Part shown: in pieces, positions 1-11,317 of the stretch
How positions within the stretch are numbered: the stretch's first letter is position 1
Layout of the letters: each line of letters starts with the position of its first letter
NCBI GenBank assembly: GCA_963402885.1
Contig: OY727098.1
Coordinates: 15,300,717 to 15,364,716, forward strand
From: Antedon bifida
Taxonomy: Eukaryota; Echinodermata; Crinoidea; Comatulida; Antedonidae
Direction: 5' to 3'
DNA length: 64,000 nt
Made by a program: the position numbers and the translations under genes
Notes under the pieces: generated by a model
The model's database searches: none
Told to the model about the DNA's origin: nothing
The model's input: the letters and a program-made list of their open reading frames with translations, nothing else

Positions 1-61
1 ATATTAATTATTATAAATATAAAATACATTAAAAATGACAATGCTGTAGGCATCAGGAACC

Positions 62-241
62 GTGGCTGTATTCACCATTCACACTTAGGCTAAAGAAAAC
101 ACTTACCATAAATATTTAAAAAATCTCCTATGTAGGCCTAAGTCAATACAATTTAAGGGAAATACTTAAATATTTATTGAGTGAAATACTTAATATTTAA
201 GAGAAATATCTCACTTAAGTTTGATTGGTGAATACGGCCAC
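62..241. mobile_element. MITE-like inverted-repeat element
   Basis: The left end (GTGGCTGTATTCACCA) and the right end (TGGTGAATACGGCCAC) are near-perfect inverted copies, and the match continues inward as a weaker ACTTA-containing arm for about 27 bases. The interior is AT-rich with no coding potential. Size (about 180 bp) and terminal inverted repeats fit a non-autonomous DNA transposon. I see no clear target-site duplication, so the superfamily is unknown. Confidence 0.55.
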
Positions 242-2205
242 TGGATCTCAATGAAGATAGAAATAAATTAAGCAAAAAGCTCAACAACAAGGCCATATGC
301 ATGGCTGCAGTCGTGCGCAAATTAGAGTTAGTGTTTACCGACGACCTACCGACCGACCGACCAACCGACCGACATAGTGAGCTTTTGAGTCGCGTTTGCA
401 CGCAACTAAAAATCTAAACAGCCAGAAAGAATTACAAGTTTTCGAAAAACAATTATTCTTCGTCAGGGCTAAAATACATTTTTATAAGAGGAAAACGCTC
501 TTTTTTTACAGACTTTTTGTCTTGTCTATTATTACAGTTATAAGATTTGATACTACAGTATACTTAAACGATGAGGTTATACTTTATCAGTTTTCTGTAT
601 TTTAGTGATGCCTTCTTGTATTCGTCCCTGATCACTAAAATGTTCGTCATTTTAGGTATGAAAATAAAATGTTCAAGCAAAAAATAAATCTGCAGACTTT
701 TGGAACCGTATTCCGATCGGTCACGCAACAATATTCATCTGAATCATAAGTATTACAATGACACGGCTATCCATCTACATTTGTTAAATACAATTTGATA
801 TCGTTTATCATTCAATATTTTGCTCCATAATTACACTGCAAGTTGTTGTTGATGAAAACAGACGCTTACCATCTCATATGATGCCCTTGAATGATTATTC
901 ATAATATTATAACAACGTATGGCCTACGATATACAATTTATAAGTATTCTAATGGAGAATTTTAACTTAACAGTTTTCTTTTTCTTAACAATTGCAAAGG
1001 ATTGGTAAATACATTGGTAAAATTCAAACAATAGAGATGATGATTAACCGGGTTTTTAATATTTGGTATTTTAATATGTGGCCCGGTTTCAGCGGCTGAT
1101 TGCTTGTGTTTCAATTCCTATAGTCTATAGCCTACTCACATTGTTACAAACAATCAAGAATGGTGGTTGAGAAGAAATGTTTCAAGATTATGATGATGAT
1201 GATGATGATGATGACGGATGATGAACTAATGCCAAAAATTTGAAATTATGGATGGTAAAATGACAATAAGGATGGCCATGGGCGTAAATAATGATGATAG
1301 GCCTACTGGTTGCCTTGAGGATATGGTATCATGGTGTTGTTCGGAAAGCAACAATTACAGCAAATTGAATACATAAAATACAATTTTTACTTACCCAATA
1401 CGTTGATTTAAGATTCCTGTTGAACGTTACCGATTCATTTGCATAAACAACTGAATGAAGAATAATATGTACATAGTAACAGCTTAGCGTGTGCTGCACG
1501 GCATAATCATGAGATGTAACAGTCTATGTTTGCTGTAGCCAAACATGTTCATTTATATGCCTATATCGAGTGATCGTACAGTTCTAATGGAGCGCAACGT
1601 CACCGAACGTGTGTACAATCATGGACTATTAATATGTTTCGTCACAGAACGTCCACTAATGTGATTGAAACGCGTACTGCCACTCTCCACAAACACAGAA
1701 TTGGCTAATGGTATATTGTAATATCGAAGCGTCCATGCAGAACTACAAATTTAATCTATTATATATAATATGGTTATAAAATTATGGCATTAATCCTGTG
1801 TTTAACAAGATGAATTAAAGTACTCAGAAATGAGAAAATGTTGTGGTGGAACACAATGCTTAATACTAAAATGTTATTGTCCGCGCAATCGAATGACCGT
1901 TTAACGTTGAATACACTATCTTGAATTGCGAATATAACTGTAATATAGAAATGAACTTGAAATGACCAGTACATCTGTTTGATGGATTTATTGTCCCGGG
2001 TTTTGAGAACATTAATGTCCAATGAACAATTATTTTGATGGATCGATCATCGTTACAGGATAATGTCTAATAAACGCAATTGTATTCCATTATGTTAATG
2101 ACCAATACATTGTTCATCAACTGAGCATACAGGCTTCGCATATGATAAAAGGTAGATATTTAACACCAATGAATATATGTGAATAGCTGCTTAAGTGGGT
2201 TCCTA
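242..2205. other. Noncoding stretch with microsatellites
   Basis: I see no credible gene here. There is a degenerate (GACC)n tract at about 343-373 and a (GAT)n tract at about 1189-1216. Short open frames lack coding character and any recognisable motif. Confidence 0.5.
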
Positions 2206-2304
2206 ATGCTTGGTTCACACTAAAGTATGGATTATTCAAACTGTCGCTTGTCATTAGTCAATTCACTTGCGTCTTTGCGTTGCGTCCTAGTGGGAACCAA
2301 GCAT
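2206..2304. mobile_element. Small MITE, about 99 bp
   Basis: The ends ATGCTTGGTTCACACTA and TAGTGGGAACCAAGCAT are inverted copies with one or two mismatches. TA dinucleotides abut both ends, which is compatible with a TA target duplication of Tc1/mariner- or PIF-type MITEs. The interior is noncoding. Confidence 0.6.
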
Positions 2305-4025
2305 ATAAATATTCATGTTATTACCATATCTCAATAACATTATTGCAATGAAATCAAACGATTCATAGTGGAAATTATGCATCAACACAGCATCTGAATG
2401 AACAAAATATGAATTATCAAACTAAAAAGTACTCACGTCACTTACCGTACAATATAAAAGAATCTGATACATTTAAGAAAACATTAGCATCCTGCATATA
2501 AAAGACTAGGAAGGTATGCATTAAGGCTATAGTTTTGAAAATTCATTTTTCCATATTGATATTTTAGTCACACTCTTTGTATGTATAAACAGAAAATAAC
2601 TTTAAAAAAAAGTAACTTAGAAAAGGTTATATACTGATACATTTTATCTTTTAAGATAATAACAATAATGTTTAAAACATTATTGTAGGTATGCCTAAGC
2701 TTTATATGTCATAGATATCAATAATAGGCATCAATATTAACCATTTTAAAAGTTAATCATTCCAAAAAAGATAAAAACAGCAAGAGAAAATACAAACATC
2801 GTAAGCTTCGCTTTAGGCTGGGATAATAAAGAACACGTCATACGTACGTATAAATAGTATATATTTACCTACCACTTAAATGTTCAACATAATCAATAAG
2901 TGTTAGAGTATTTGAGGCTGTCAATTTGCATCATTTAACATGCAGTTTAGGAACTAAACACGTATATAACCACACAGCCGAATGAACAACACACCAGGAT
3001 TCACTGTTTTTATGATCACGAACGCAGCTTAAAACTAGTTGGAGTATTATCGTTGATTGGAATCCGAGGAAATGGAATTAATGGATATAATGGATATATA
3101 TGTATCCTGATACACGTTATTAAAAACACAGCCAGAGGAAAAGCTGAACATGAATGCCGGAACATTTGTTAAAATTAGGATTTTATATAAGATAGAAAAG
3201 ACAAAACGAAATATCAACAATCGTCATTTATTCATAGAAATAGCAATAGATAACATCAAATAGGTTGAAAATGGTTAATCTAAAACAGTTTACTTATGGT
3301 TTTGAGAAAACAAAAAAGTTCAGCAGTATACGAAATAAAATTTGTATATATCGCCCTCTATCCTTATGCATTTTACAGTACTGTATTTCTTTACAAAAGA
3401 ACAATGTGGAACCAGGGAAGAGTGAAATTAGTATAGTCAAAGAATATATTCTTTGGTATAGTATTAACAATTTAGTGTCAATTTGGTTAAGAATTTGACA
3501 CTAAAATGACACACGTTAGTCCAACATTTTCAGACATAACATGAATTAATAACCCTATATTATATACATGGGGAAATCTTTGGAACTGCTAATACAAAAA
3601 CAAAATAAATAAAAATAAAAACGTTATAATATAATATGTTATTATGTTTCTGAAATATTTATTTTGTTGACATCCAACAACAATGTACATATTAAATGAA
3701 TTAATTACAACTCACACATAACCTTAGAATCAATTGTGATTATACAGATTTAATTATATCATAGCTTACATATTAACGGATTCTGCCAAAAAGGAAATAA
3801 TTAATTCAGCAACGCGACAACGTCAGGCTAGGCTTAGCTAGCGTACGATGTTCGTACGGTACCACTTTTTACCAGCTAGGCCTCACAAAACTAAGCCCAA
3901 CTAAGCTAGGCCTAGAAACGTCTACAAGAGAACTTTCGACGCGAGCTACTAATATAGGTAGTGCATTGTTTATGACCTGGTATAATGTTTTTAAAGTTAT
4001 ATATATGCATTATTTTTACAAAACG

Positions 4026-4319
4026 TCACATTGCAGGTCTAGTGTCTTTAATTCATTCTGTGTCAACAAAATGAATTATGCAGGGAGGTGGAAAAATTGT
4101 TCACCTCCCTGAATTATGTATCGACAGAATTCATTCTATATAAATAGAATTTAGGCCTACTCTGTGTAGACAAAATTCATTTTGTGTCGACAAAATTCTT
4201 TTTTCTTTGATATAAGTCATTCCATGTCGACAGAATTCATTTTGTGTCGACAAAATTAATTTTGTGTCGACGACAAAATGAATTTTGTGTCGACGACAAA
4301 ATGAATTATTGTGCTAAGC
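4026..4319. repeat. GTCGAC-rich imperfect tandem repeat cluster
   Basis: A unit close to TTTTGTGTCGACAAAATTCA is repeated several times in both orientations from about 4060 to 4305, because GTCGAC and the flanking AAAAT/ATTTT make the unit partly palindromic. Inside the cluster a clean hairpin (CAGGGAGGTG at 4081-4090, CACCTCCCTG at 4102-4111) can form with an 11-nt loop. No gene is visible. Confidence 0.6.
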
Positions 4320-6818
4320 CTACCCAAGTAGTACAGAACAGTAACAGTAATACTGTATAACTCCGATCTGCACTGCGAACTACTAAACGAGCATCATCAG
4401 ACATGTTTGCAAATATGACGTCATGAGGCATGCATGTTATATTGACGTCCTCTCTATTTTCTGCCTTAACCTAATAGGAAATATACTGTAATAATATTGC
4501 AATTTGTTACACCATGGACAAAAGTATACTAATTAGTCCACTGTCATTGTCTTACTATTATTGTCTACAGAGTTAATGAACATAAACCTGACTGGTGCAT
4601 TGTCTCTCAAAACTTAAAACTTAACTTAAAATGAAGATTAATAAAATCCAAATTTGAATAAGACATTTTTTAATTTAATCATAAGTTAAAAATAATATAA
4701 TTAAGATTTCACATATAAAAAGACAAATTAACTTCCGGTTGAATATTTTTTGTTTGTTTAACTTACATTTAATTTCAGGTAAATATAAAGTGTTTTGGAT
4801 AAAATTCCGATTTACAAATGAGATCACAAGCTGATTCCGGTATCAATTCCTTTATTCTCTCGGCGGTTGCATCATTGTCAATTCCCACAACATTCTAGTA
4901 CAGGCTTAATTTAATATTAATTATCAGTTTCCTAACACGTCTAAAAGTTACGCAATGGAAAAACATGACAAATAACAGATAAATTAAGTTAGATATCATA
5001 GTCATCATTCAAAACATAATTTTAGAATTTAGAATTTAATTTTAGAATTCCGACAAGTTTAAAATACATTTTTACCAATTACACCTGTCGCTCACGTACG
5101 AAAATAAAACACAAGACTATGCTATATATAGGGCCTATATGCTCTATGACATGCCAACGGATACTACCTATGGTGCTAATAATTTCCGATGTAATGTGAA
5201 TAAGCTGTCAATCAATATTTTAAAATAACATAACGTTATTACGTTAAAACAAAGGATGTAACCAAGATATGAACTTCAATAAGCACATGAAAGATGAGCA
5301 ACAATAAACGATAAATCAATAATCAATACAAATAATATATAATACTAAATAAATATTCCTTCGTTCATGGTAGGCACTGCACTTTTGTTTCCGAACCCAC
5401 ACCTTATAATCCATCATCATCGTGCATATCTACTCATGTAAGCTTCTTTTTTTTTAAATAAGGCGCAATTAGTACCGTATATAAATATCTAGCACTCTAC
5501 AATAGTAGATCGGACGTTCGTGAAATTTATACTAGTTAAAATGGCCTTATTTTACAAATTCAGGGTTGAAAATTTGTTGATTGGGAAGCTTTCGTTTTTA
5601 AATCAGATCAGAATACAGGAATTACCCCGAAACCATCTGATAAAGAAATTGATTATTATATTTTGCAAAAACAAGAGTGATTTTGCAATTTTGTTAATAT
5701 AACAGCGTTAATGACGATTTAATTTCTGTTTGATTAAAAGTTTTGACGAGAGAAAGTACAATTTACCCCTGATCTTAGACCACCGTCTGTTAACCTAAAT
5801 TCCTGCAACCAAGGTCAAAATTACGAGAAGAATTATGTAGGCTAGACGATGGGCCTTCAATAGTGTTAATTCATTCATCCAATATAACTACTGTAATACG
5901 CAAGCCGACTATATCCCCGTTATCAGCTACCATGAGAGACCTGTCACTAGTGCACTTTGCCGATGAAGACTCAACATGGAAATTAAATCAAATATTTCTG
6001 CGGGGGGTGAAAGCTATAGTTTATTTCCGACTTACCCCTGAAGTGTTCAAGCGAACCAATACGTTTCCTGACATGTAGAAAGGTCGTCGAGGTTAGCTGT
6101 ATCTGGCAAAAAATACGTCAAAATAATAGTGTTAATTTGGAAGTAATTAATGGAATCTTATTTAGCAGCTTGGTTTTCCGTGCGAACTGAGAGTGAAACA
6201 AAAAAGACGTATGTCCAACCATGTATAGGAAACCCTTGTAATTTATTCCTTCAGTCAGTTTAAAATGGTTGTTTCAGGACACTTTAGTTTTCTTTAGTTT
6301 TATTTCGGGTAATAGGCCGCCTATATCCTCTTTTAGCTCCGTTGATTTTTTTATATCACAAATTGTCATTTGTTAAGACTGTTGGTGCCGACTATCGGTA
6401 CATTTGAATTTCACATGGAAAAGAATAACGATACGGACAACTTTTATTAATAAGTAACTCGCCAGAGGAACTTCGAATCTCATATAATATGAAACTGCAT
6501 CGTATGTTCAGGATATACACTTAAAGGTCAAATGTAAATTAAAGTTTGGCCGGTTGGAAGGGACGCTTATCAAGACACAGGCAGACGGATACATTTTGTG
6601 CAAAAGGCAAATAGCTGATTCTAACATTATGTGAAATTTATAGCATACTGTAGTATAAACCGTATTTGATTAATACAACTAAAAATATTACAGTACTTCC
6701 TTTGTAGATTTGTCTATATTATGTCATAAATCTATTCACCCGCAAAAATAAATGTTATTGCAATGTACACTGTCACCCGTTAACTAATTTTTTTTTTAAA
6801 TATTTTTATTAGGCGCTT
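4320..6818. other. Noncoding, nothing recognised
   Basis: No tRNA, splice-consistent exon or recognisable repeat was found. The open frames at 5520-5702 and 5863-6078 show no motif and are probably chance. Confidence 0.4.
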
Positions 6819-6897
6819 AAGTCTAGACTATCAAACTAGTTTTGACAAAAAAATGGTAGTGATATGACATCATCGCGTACATGGGCACATCACATTT
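6819..6897. mobile_element. MITE family M1, partial copy
   Basis: This is one of four copies of a family whose ends read AAGCTCTGTCTACACTATCA and the inverse, with repeated internal TGGTAGTGATATG and GGGCACATCACA blocks. This copy keeps a diverged left end and the core but lacks the right terminal repeat. Other copies are at 10946-11317, 31555-31673 and 45480-45619. Confidence 0.6.
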
Positions 6898-8044
6898 CAA
6901 TACAGAGGGCGATATCATATAGTTCTTTGACGATTGCTTTGTTCTGAACTTCTTTCCTCGGTGCCTAATACTCTATATTCCAAACTTGAATATAGTTTTG
7001 ATTTTGTCTTCGCTATAGCTTTAATGCACTATTCGCAATGGGGTTAAATAAACTAATTTTGTTTCAATAAGATGCAAAACATATTGCTTATTTTGGTTGT
7101 ATACGGCAAGCGTTTTAAGAATCTATATAAAGCGTAGTGAAACATTATTATATTAAAAACATTTAAAAATACATACAATAGGCCTAGGGCTCATCATTTA
7201 ATTTTGCTCATTCTGAAACTATAAAACTGCAGTAGGCCTAAATTTATTTAAACCGGACGAAATTAATTATGTATATAGTTAGATAAAGAAAACAAAATTA
7301 ATCGTTTGCATTTATTACGAAAGATAACGGCGAGGCAATATCCCGTTGGCGTTTTAAATCTTATTAGCAGCTAAGAATTCTAAAACGTTAGAAAAAGCGC
7401 TAATAGAATTATCGCCTGCGACACTCAAGTAACTCCATTGATATTTTGAGTCTTGATAGCAAAATAAAGGTGGAAGCCCTTATAGATATTGCTTAGTTAA
7501 TGTTCAGTTAGTTATAGTTCAGGTTATGTCAATAGTAATTAGCTTTATAGTTATTCATAAAAACAATTATTATAAAAGGTCTAGGCCAACCTCTAAAAAA
7601 ATGGTGTCCATATATGAGTGGGTGTACTTTTGAAGTACACTTTTATTTATTCAACATTTTATATGTTCAATATGCTCTAGAAATATTGAATTTGACAGTA
7701 GAACCCCTACTCAGGAGAAACCGTAATGTTATACTTGTTCATGGTCCCGTAGTGGTTCACTAAACATTTTTTTCTCTTTTGTGGTGTGCTTTTATTCGTT
7801 CAACATATTAAAAAATACATATTAACTAGATGTTTCATTAAAACATGTGACTCTCTTTTTTCATTCTTCTTCAATTCTTCAATCAATACCTTCATCAGTG
7901 CAAGTGAAGGAATTTGGATGTCATAGCATAAGAACTGGCAAGTGCTGCCTGGGTGGACAGGAATAAAAAAAATACAACAAAAGGAGACAGGGTGGTCAAA
8001 GGTGGGTGGAGACTGAATAAGAGTAGAAAACAAAGAAGGTAGAA
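6898..8044. other. Noncoding, nothing firm
   Basis: No gene is recognised. At 7885-7910 a short stretch repeats the CACTTGCACTGATGAAGG string (minus strand) of the ribozyme-like repeat just downstream, without the rest of the motif. Confidence 0.35.
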
Positions 8045-8081
8045 TTTTGGAATGGAACTAAAAAAACAGCTTAAATGGTGG

Positions 8082-8203
8082 TTAATATTGATATCTCAAT
8101 GGAGATACAAAAAAAAGCGAAAAGCTAAACCAAAACAATAATGTAAAACAGCCAGAAAAGTTAGCAGAGCTTTCAGGCAACACTAGCCCTTCATCAGTGC
8201 AAG
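8082..8203 (-). repeat. Dispersed repeat R1 with hammerhead-like core
   Basis: Read on the minus strand, this repeat starts with CTGATGA (8197-8191), a GGGC...GCC stem-loop, GAAA (8174-8171) and a short AGC-TCT-GCT hairpin. That is the order of the conserved core of a type I hammerhead ribozyme with a minimal stem III. It continues into a T-rich body that recurs at 13535-13610 and 24173-24260. Hammerhead motifs of this minimal kind are known in Penelope-like elements and animal retrozymes. I could not find convincing stem I pairing here, so activity is doubtful. Confidence 0.55.
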
Positions 8204-8350
8204 TGTATAGGTCTATATATATATATAAACACAATAGGAAAAGAACATCAATTTTAAACCGCCCGGTGACCCACTGAAAATGTATTCATCAATCCGAAAC
8301 GACAAGATGAGGAAATCTGTGAGAATGAGAAAAAGTCTATATATATATAT
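8204..8350. repeat. AT microsatellites and R1-associated repeat
   Basis: Two (TA)n tracts (about 8213-8226 and 8338-8353) flank a block whose string AAACCGCCCGGTGACCCACT has a diverged partner near 28525-28550. The partner is also preceded by ATATAAACAC and followed by a GAAAAAGTC string. It is therefore probably part of a dispersed element of unknown type. Confidence 0.4.
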
Positions 8351-8353
8351 ATA

Positions 8354-9229
8354 AAAATGGCTATATAAAATATCTCATTAACGTTTAGACATCTTAACTT
8401 ATTTAATCATATGGGATTTCGTTTTTACTGGCAATAACGTCAATGGCAGAAACATCTGGCGTTGAACTTGAAACATCTAACGTATTTTCCAAATATGACA
8501 CTCACATTATTTCACACGGTTATTAGTTCAAAATTCATTTAGCGTCCGGTTTGCGAATAGTTATTTCCTTCAGTAAGATTTCTCTTTGGTAGTTAGCCAA
8601 CGTTAAGTCAACTCTTATTATCATTTTGCGTTTATGCCGAAAAACAATATGAGTAAAGCGCCACCAAGTTAGTTAGAAATTAAACAAAATTGTAACTGCA
8701 GTACGATATATTATATTATTAATGGGTCTTAATTTCCTGAATGAATATAGAATGATATAAGATTCAAATATACCAGCTTTACAAGTTAGCACGATCGCCA
8801 TAAAAGCCTGTTAATTTCTATAGTATTTAGGAGTAAATGTTCATTTAAAATTGTAACCAATAGATGCACTGATTGTGTTTTAATAACAATTACAGGTATA
8901 ATAGGTATAACATTATATCCAAGTTGTATATACAGTAATTATCCGGTTTTAATATATTTTTGTAATGTTCAATAATCAATTTGCATGCCTTGAAGACTAT
9001 ATTAGGCCAACGTCCTCTTACATAAGAAAAACATATTTTAGTATATTGAATTACGGTTTGTTTTTGATTTGAAATTACTGTAATTGAAAGATTAAAGGGG
9101 AAAAAAAGAAAACAATATATAGTGTACAATATATTTAATAATAGGTCTATACATCATATTCGATGTATGATTTAAAACAATTTATTTCGGTAATTATTTT
9201 CATATTTCAAATAATACGAACTTGATTTA
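8354..9229. other. Noncoding, nothing recognised
   Basis: The sequence is AT-rich with no exon-like or RNA-like structure that I can support. Confidence 0.4.
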
Positions 9230-10290
9230 GTGTCAGTCGATCATAAACAGCAGTACGGTATGAGAGAACGTATAGTCTTCAGTCGACATAATAAAGTTAT
9301 ATCTTTGTCGCAACGTAGAGTTAAATTATGCAAAAAATTCGCTCAAAAAATTCTTCTCGGTTTTGTCACTGGTTCAAAGAATGCCTCTTCAATGAAACTG
9401 CGTAAAAGTAAAACTTTTAAAATACCCTTCATGACAACTGAACGTCTAAAAATTAGCCCTATCCTATATCTAATGAAATTGATCGAGTAGGCCTAATATT
9501 GACATCTTAGACATCTGTGTAGGGCCTAAATATTGACATCTTAGACATCTGTGTAGGGCCTAATATTGACATCTTAGACATCTGTGTAGGGCCTAATTAT
9601 TGACATCTTAGACATCTGTGTAGGGCCTAATATTGACATCTTAGACATCTGTGTAGGGCCTAATATTGACATCTTAGACATCTGTGTAGGGCCTAATATT
9701 GACATCTTAGACATCTGTGTAGGGCCTAATATTGACATCTTAGACATCTGTGTAGGGCCTAAATATTGACATCTTAGACATCTGTGTAGGGCCTAAATAT
9801 TGACATCTTAGACATCTGTGTAGGGCCTAAATATTGACATCTTAGACATCTGTGTAGGGCCTAATATTGACATCTTAGACATCTGTGTAGGGCCTAATTA
9901 TTGACATCTTAGACATCTGTGTAGGGCCTAATATTGACATCTTAGACATCTGTGTAGGGCCTAATATTGACATCTTAGACATCTGTGTAGGGCCTAATAT
10001 TGACATCTTAGACATCTGTGTAGGGCCTAATATTGACATCTTAGACATCTGTGTAGGGCCTAATATTGACATCTTAGACATCTGTGTAGGGCCTAATTAT
10101 TTTTAACAAATGTTTTAAAGTTTGTAGCGTTTGCTTTTTTTTTTATTGTGTCTGTTCTTTGTATTCATATGTGCAATTTGCCTATTAACTAAATCATTGT
10201 TGTACAAATACTGCAATCCAGCGTTTTTTGCTGCAGTGTATATTTTTTGCATGATTGAATGAATAAAGATACCGAATATATATTATAGCT
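9230..10290 (+). mobile_element. 3' end of a LINE (non-LTR retrotransposon), truncated
   Basis: The open frame at 9230-9490 carries RRVKLCKKFAQK followed by LRKSKTFKIPF and TERLKISPILY. This matches the usual C-terminal tail of non-LTR reverse transcriptase polyproteins (pattern L-x-x-R-R-x-x-L-C-x-x-F-A-x-K, then a T-x-R-x-x-x-S-P-x-x-Y motif). The frame ends in TAG at 9488-9490. After a minisatellite, the stretch 10101-10290 looks like a LINE 3' UTR ending in GAATGAATAAAGATACC. The reverse transcriptase core and endonuclease are missing, so this is a 5'-truncated copy. The clade is not certain (CR1/jockey-like group is a guess). Confidence 0.6.
9488..10100. repeat. 18-copy minisatellite, unit 33-35 bp
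   Basis: Eighteen head-to-tail copies contain the string TTGACATCTTAGACATCTGT followed by GTAGGGCCTAAT. Copies differ almost only at the junction (CTAATATT, CTAAATATT or CTAATTATT), so the array is nearly homogeneous and recently expanded or homogenised. It begins right at the stop codon of the LINE frame and lies inside that element's 3' UTR. The minus-strand open frame over it (repeating MSKMSILGPTQ) is a by-product of a 33-bp period and not evidence of a gene. Confidence 0.95.
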
Positions 10291-10945
10291 AAGTACTGAC
10301 TGTCCGAATCGTTGACCGTTAGTTCAATTCCAAGCCCATATCGGTAGTCAAACTTTCACGCGTGTCAATTGAGTGTAATCGTTCCAAATATTTTCCGAAG
10401 AAAATTCTATCGCTGTGAATCTACACTATCGGTCGGAACTGTTTGGAATTAAACAATTATGAATAATGTGAGCAAAATGGATCACGTTTCCTTTTCCATG
10501 ATTAAGTTAAGTGGAATGAGTACATTAGTATTACATTAAAAATGTATTTCCCCTAAAAATATTAAAGATGAATAAAACAAATTGAATAGGTCATTTTGTA
10601 GTTTTAATATAGCCACTTTTTTGAACAAGAAAAATCAACAAAATAATAATTTCGTTTTAATATACAAACAAGATAAAACAGATAAATTTAACCAGAAACT
10701 TGACTAGACCATACAATTGGTTCTTTACTTTTGTTTTAATTCAATTGTTGATCAAAGTAAACAAACATCAACAATTTCAAAGGAAAATTATATATATTTA
10801 AAAAATAATTCGGGTGTTTAAAGGAATCATCATTAAGTTCCCAATTTGATGATTCTTATTTTATAATTCTAAAATATGTTTTAGTCTATTTCTGAAAGTC
10901 TTGATTGGAAGCCTAATAAAGGTTGAGTACATTGGGGACAAACTT

Positions 10946-11317
10946 AAGCTCTGTCTAATATAATAATAATAACTGGTACTTGATATAGCGCATTATGCTG
11001 AAAGCCTCAATGCGCTTTACAAAGACAGAAAATTTTGAAAAATTACAAATTAAAAAGGTGGGTTTTGAGGAGAGATTTGAAGACACTGGTGGAAGTAGCC
11101 TGACGGATTTCAATAGGCAACGCATTCCATAGAGAAACGGATGCCGAAGAAAATGAACGATTTCCATAAAACTTAAAATCAACTATCAAACTAGTCGGAC
11201 AAAAAAGTATGGTGGTGATATGCCCAAATATGGTAGTGATATTACATCATCATGTCTATATATTATAGGCACATCACATTTGTTGTCACATAAAGTTTGG
11301 TAGTGTAGACAGAGCTT
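10946..11317. mobile_element. MITE family M1, copy split by a LINE
   Basis: The left end AAGCTCTGTCTA (10946-10957) and the rest of the element (from ACTATCAAACTAG at 11182 to GTGTAGACAGAGCTT at 11317) are separated by a truncated LINE. The inverted ends and the repeated TGGTAGTGATAT core identify the family. The nested order shows the MITE was there first. Confidence 0.75.
10958..11181 (-). mobile_element. Truncated LINE 3' end inside the MITE
   Basis: On the minus strand the frame encodes SLWNALPIEIRQ and FKSLLKTHLF, the widespread C-terminal motif of non-LTR reverse transcriptase ORFs. It is followed by a GCGCTATATCAAGTACC string and an (ATT)n tail at 10958-10972, typical of LINE 3' ends. 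Only about 224 bp remain, so it is strongly 5'-truncated and cannot move by itself. Confidence 0.7.

Noticed and set aside
1189-1216. (GAT)n tract as a coding acidic repeat
   Set aside because: No open frame of useful length or splice sites around it; a plain microsatellite.
9875-10081. Minus-strand open frame with repeated MSKMSILGPTQ
   Set aside because: It is a by-product of a 33-bp minisatellite; units of 34-35 bp break the frame outside this stretch.
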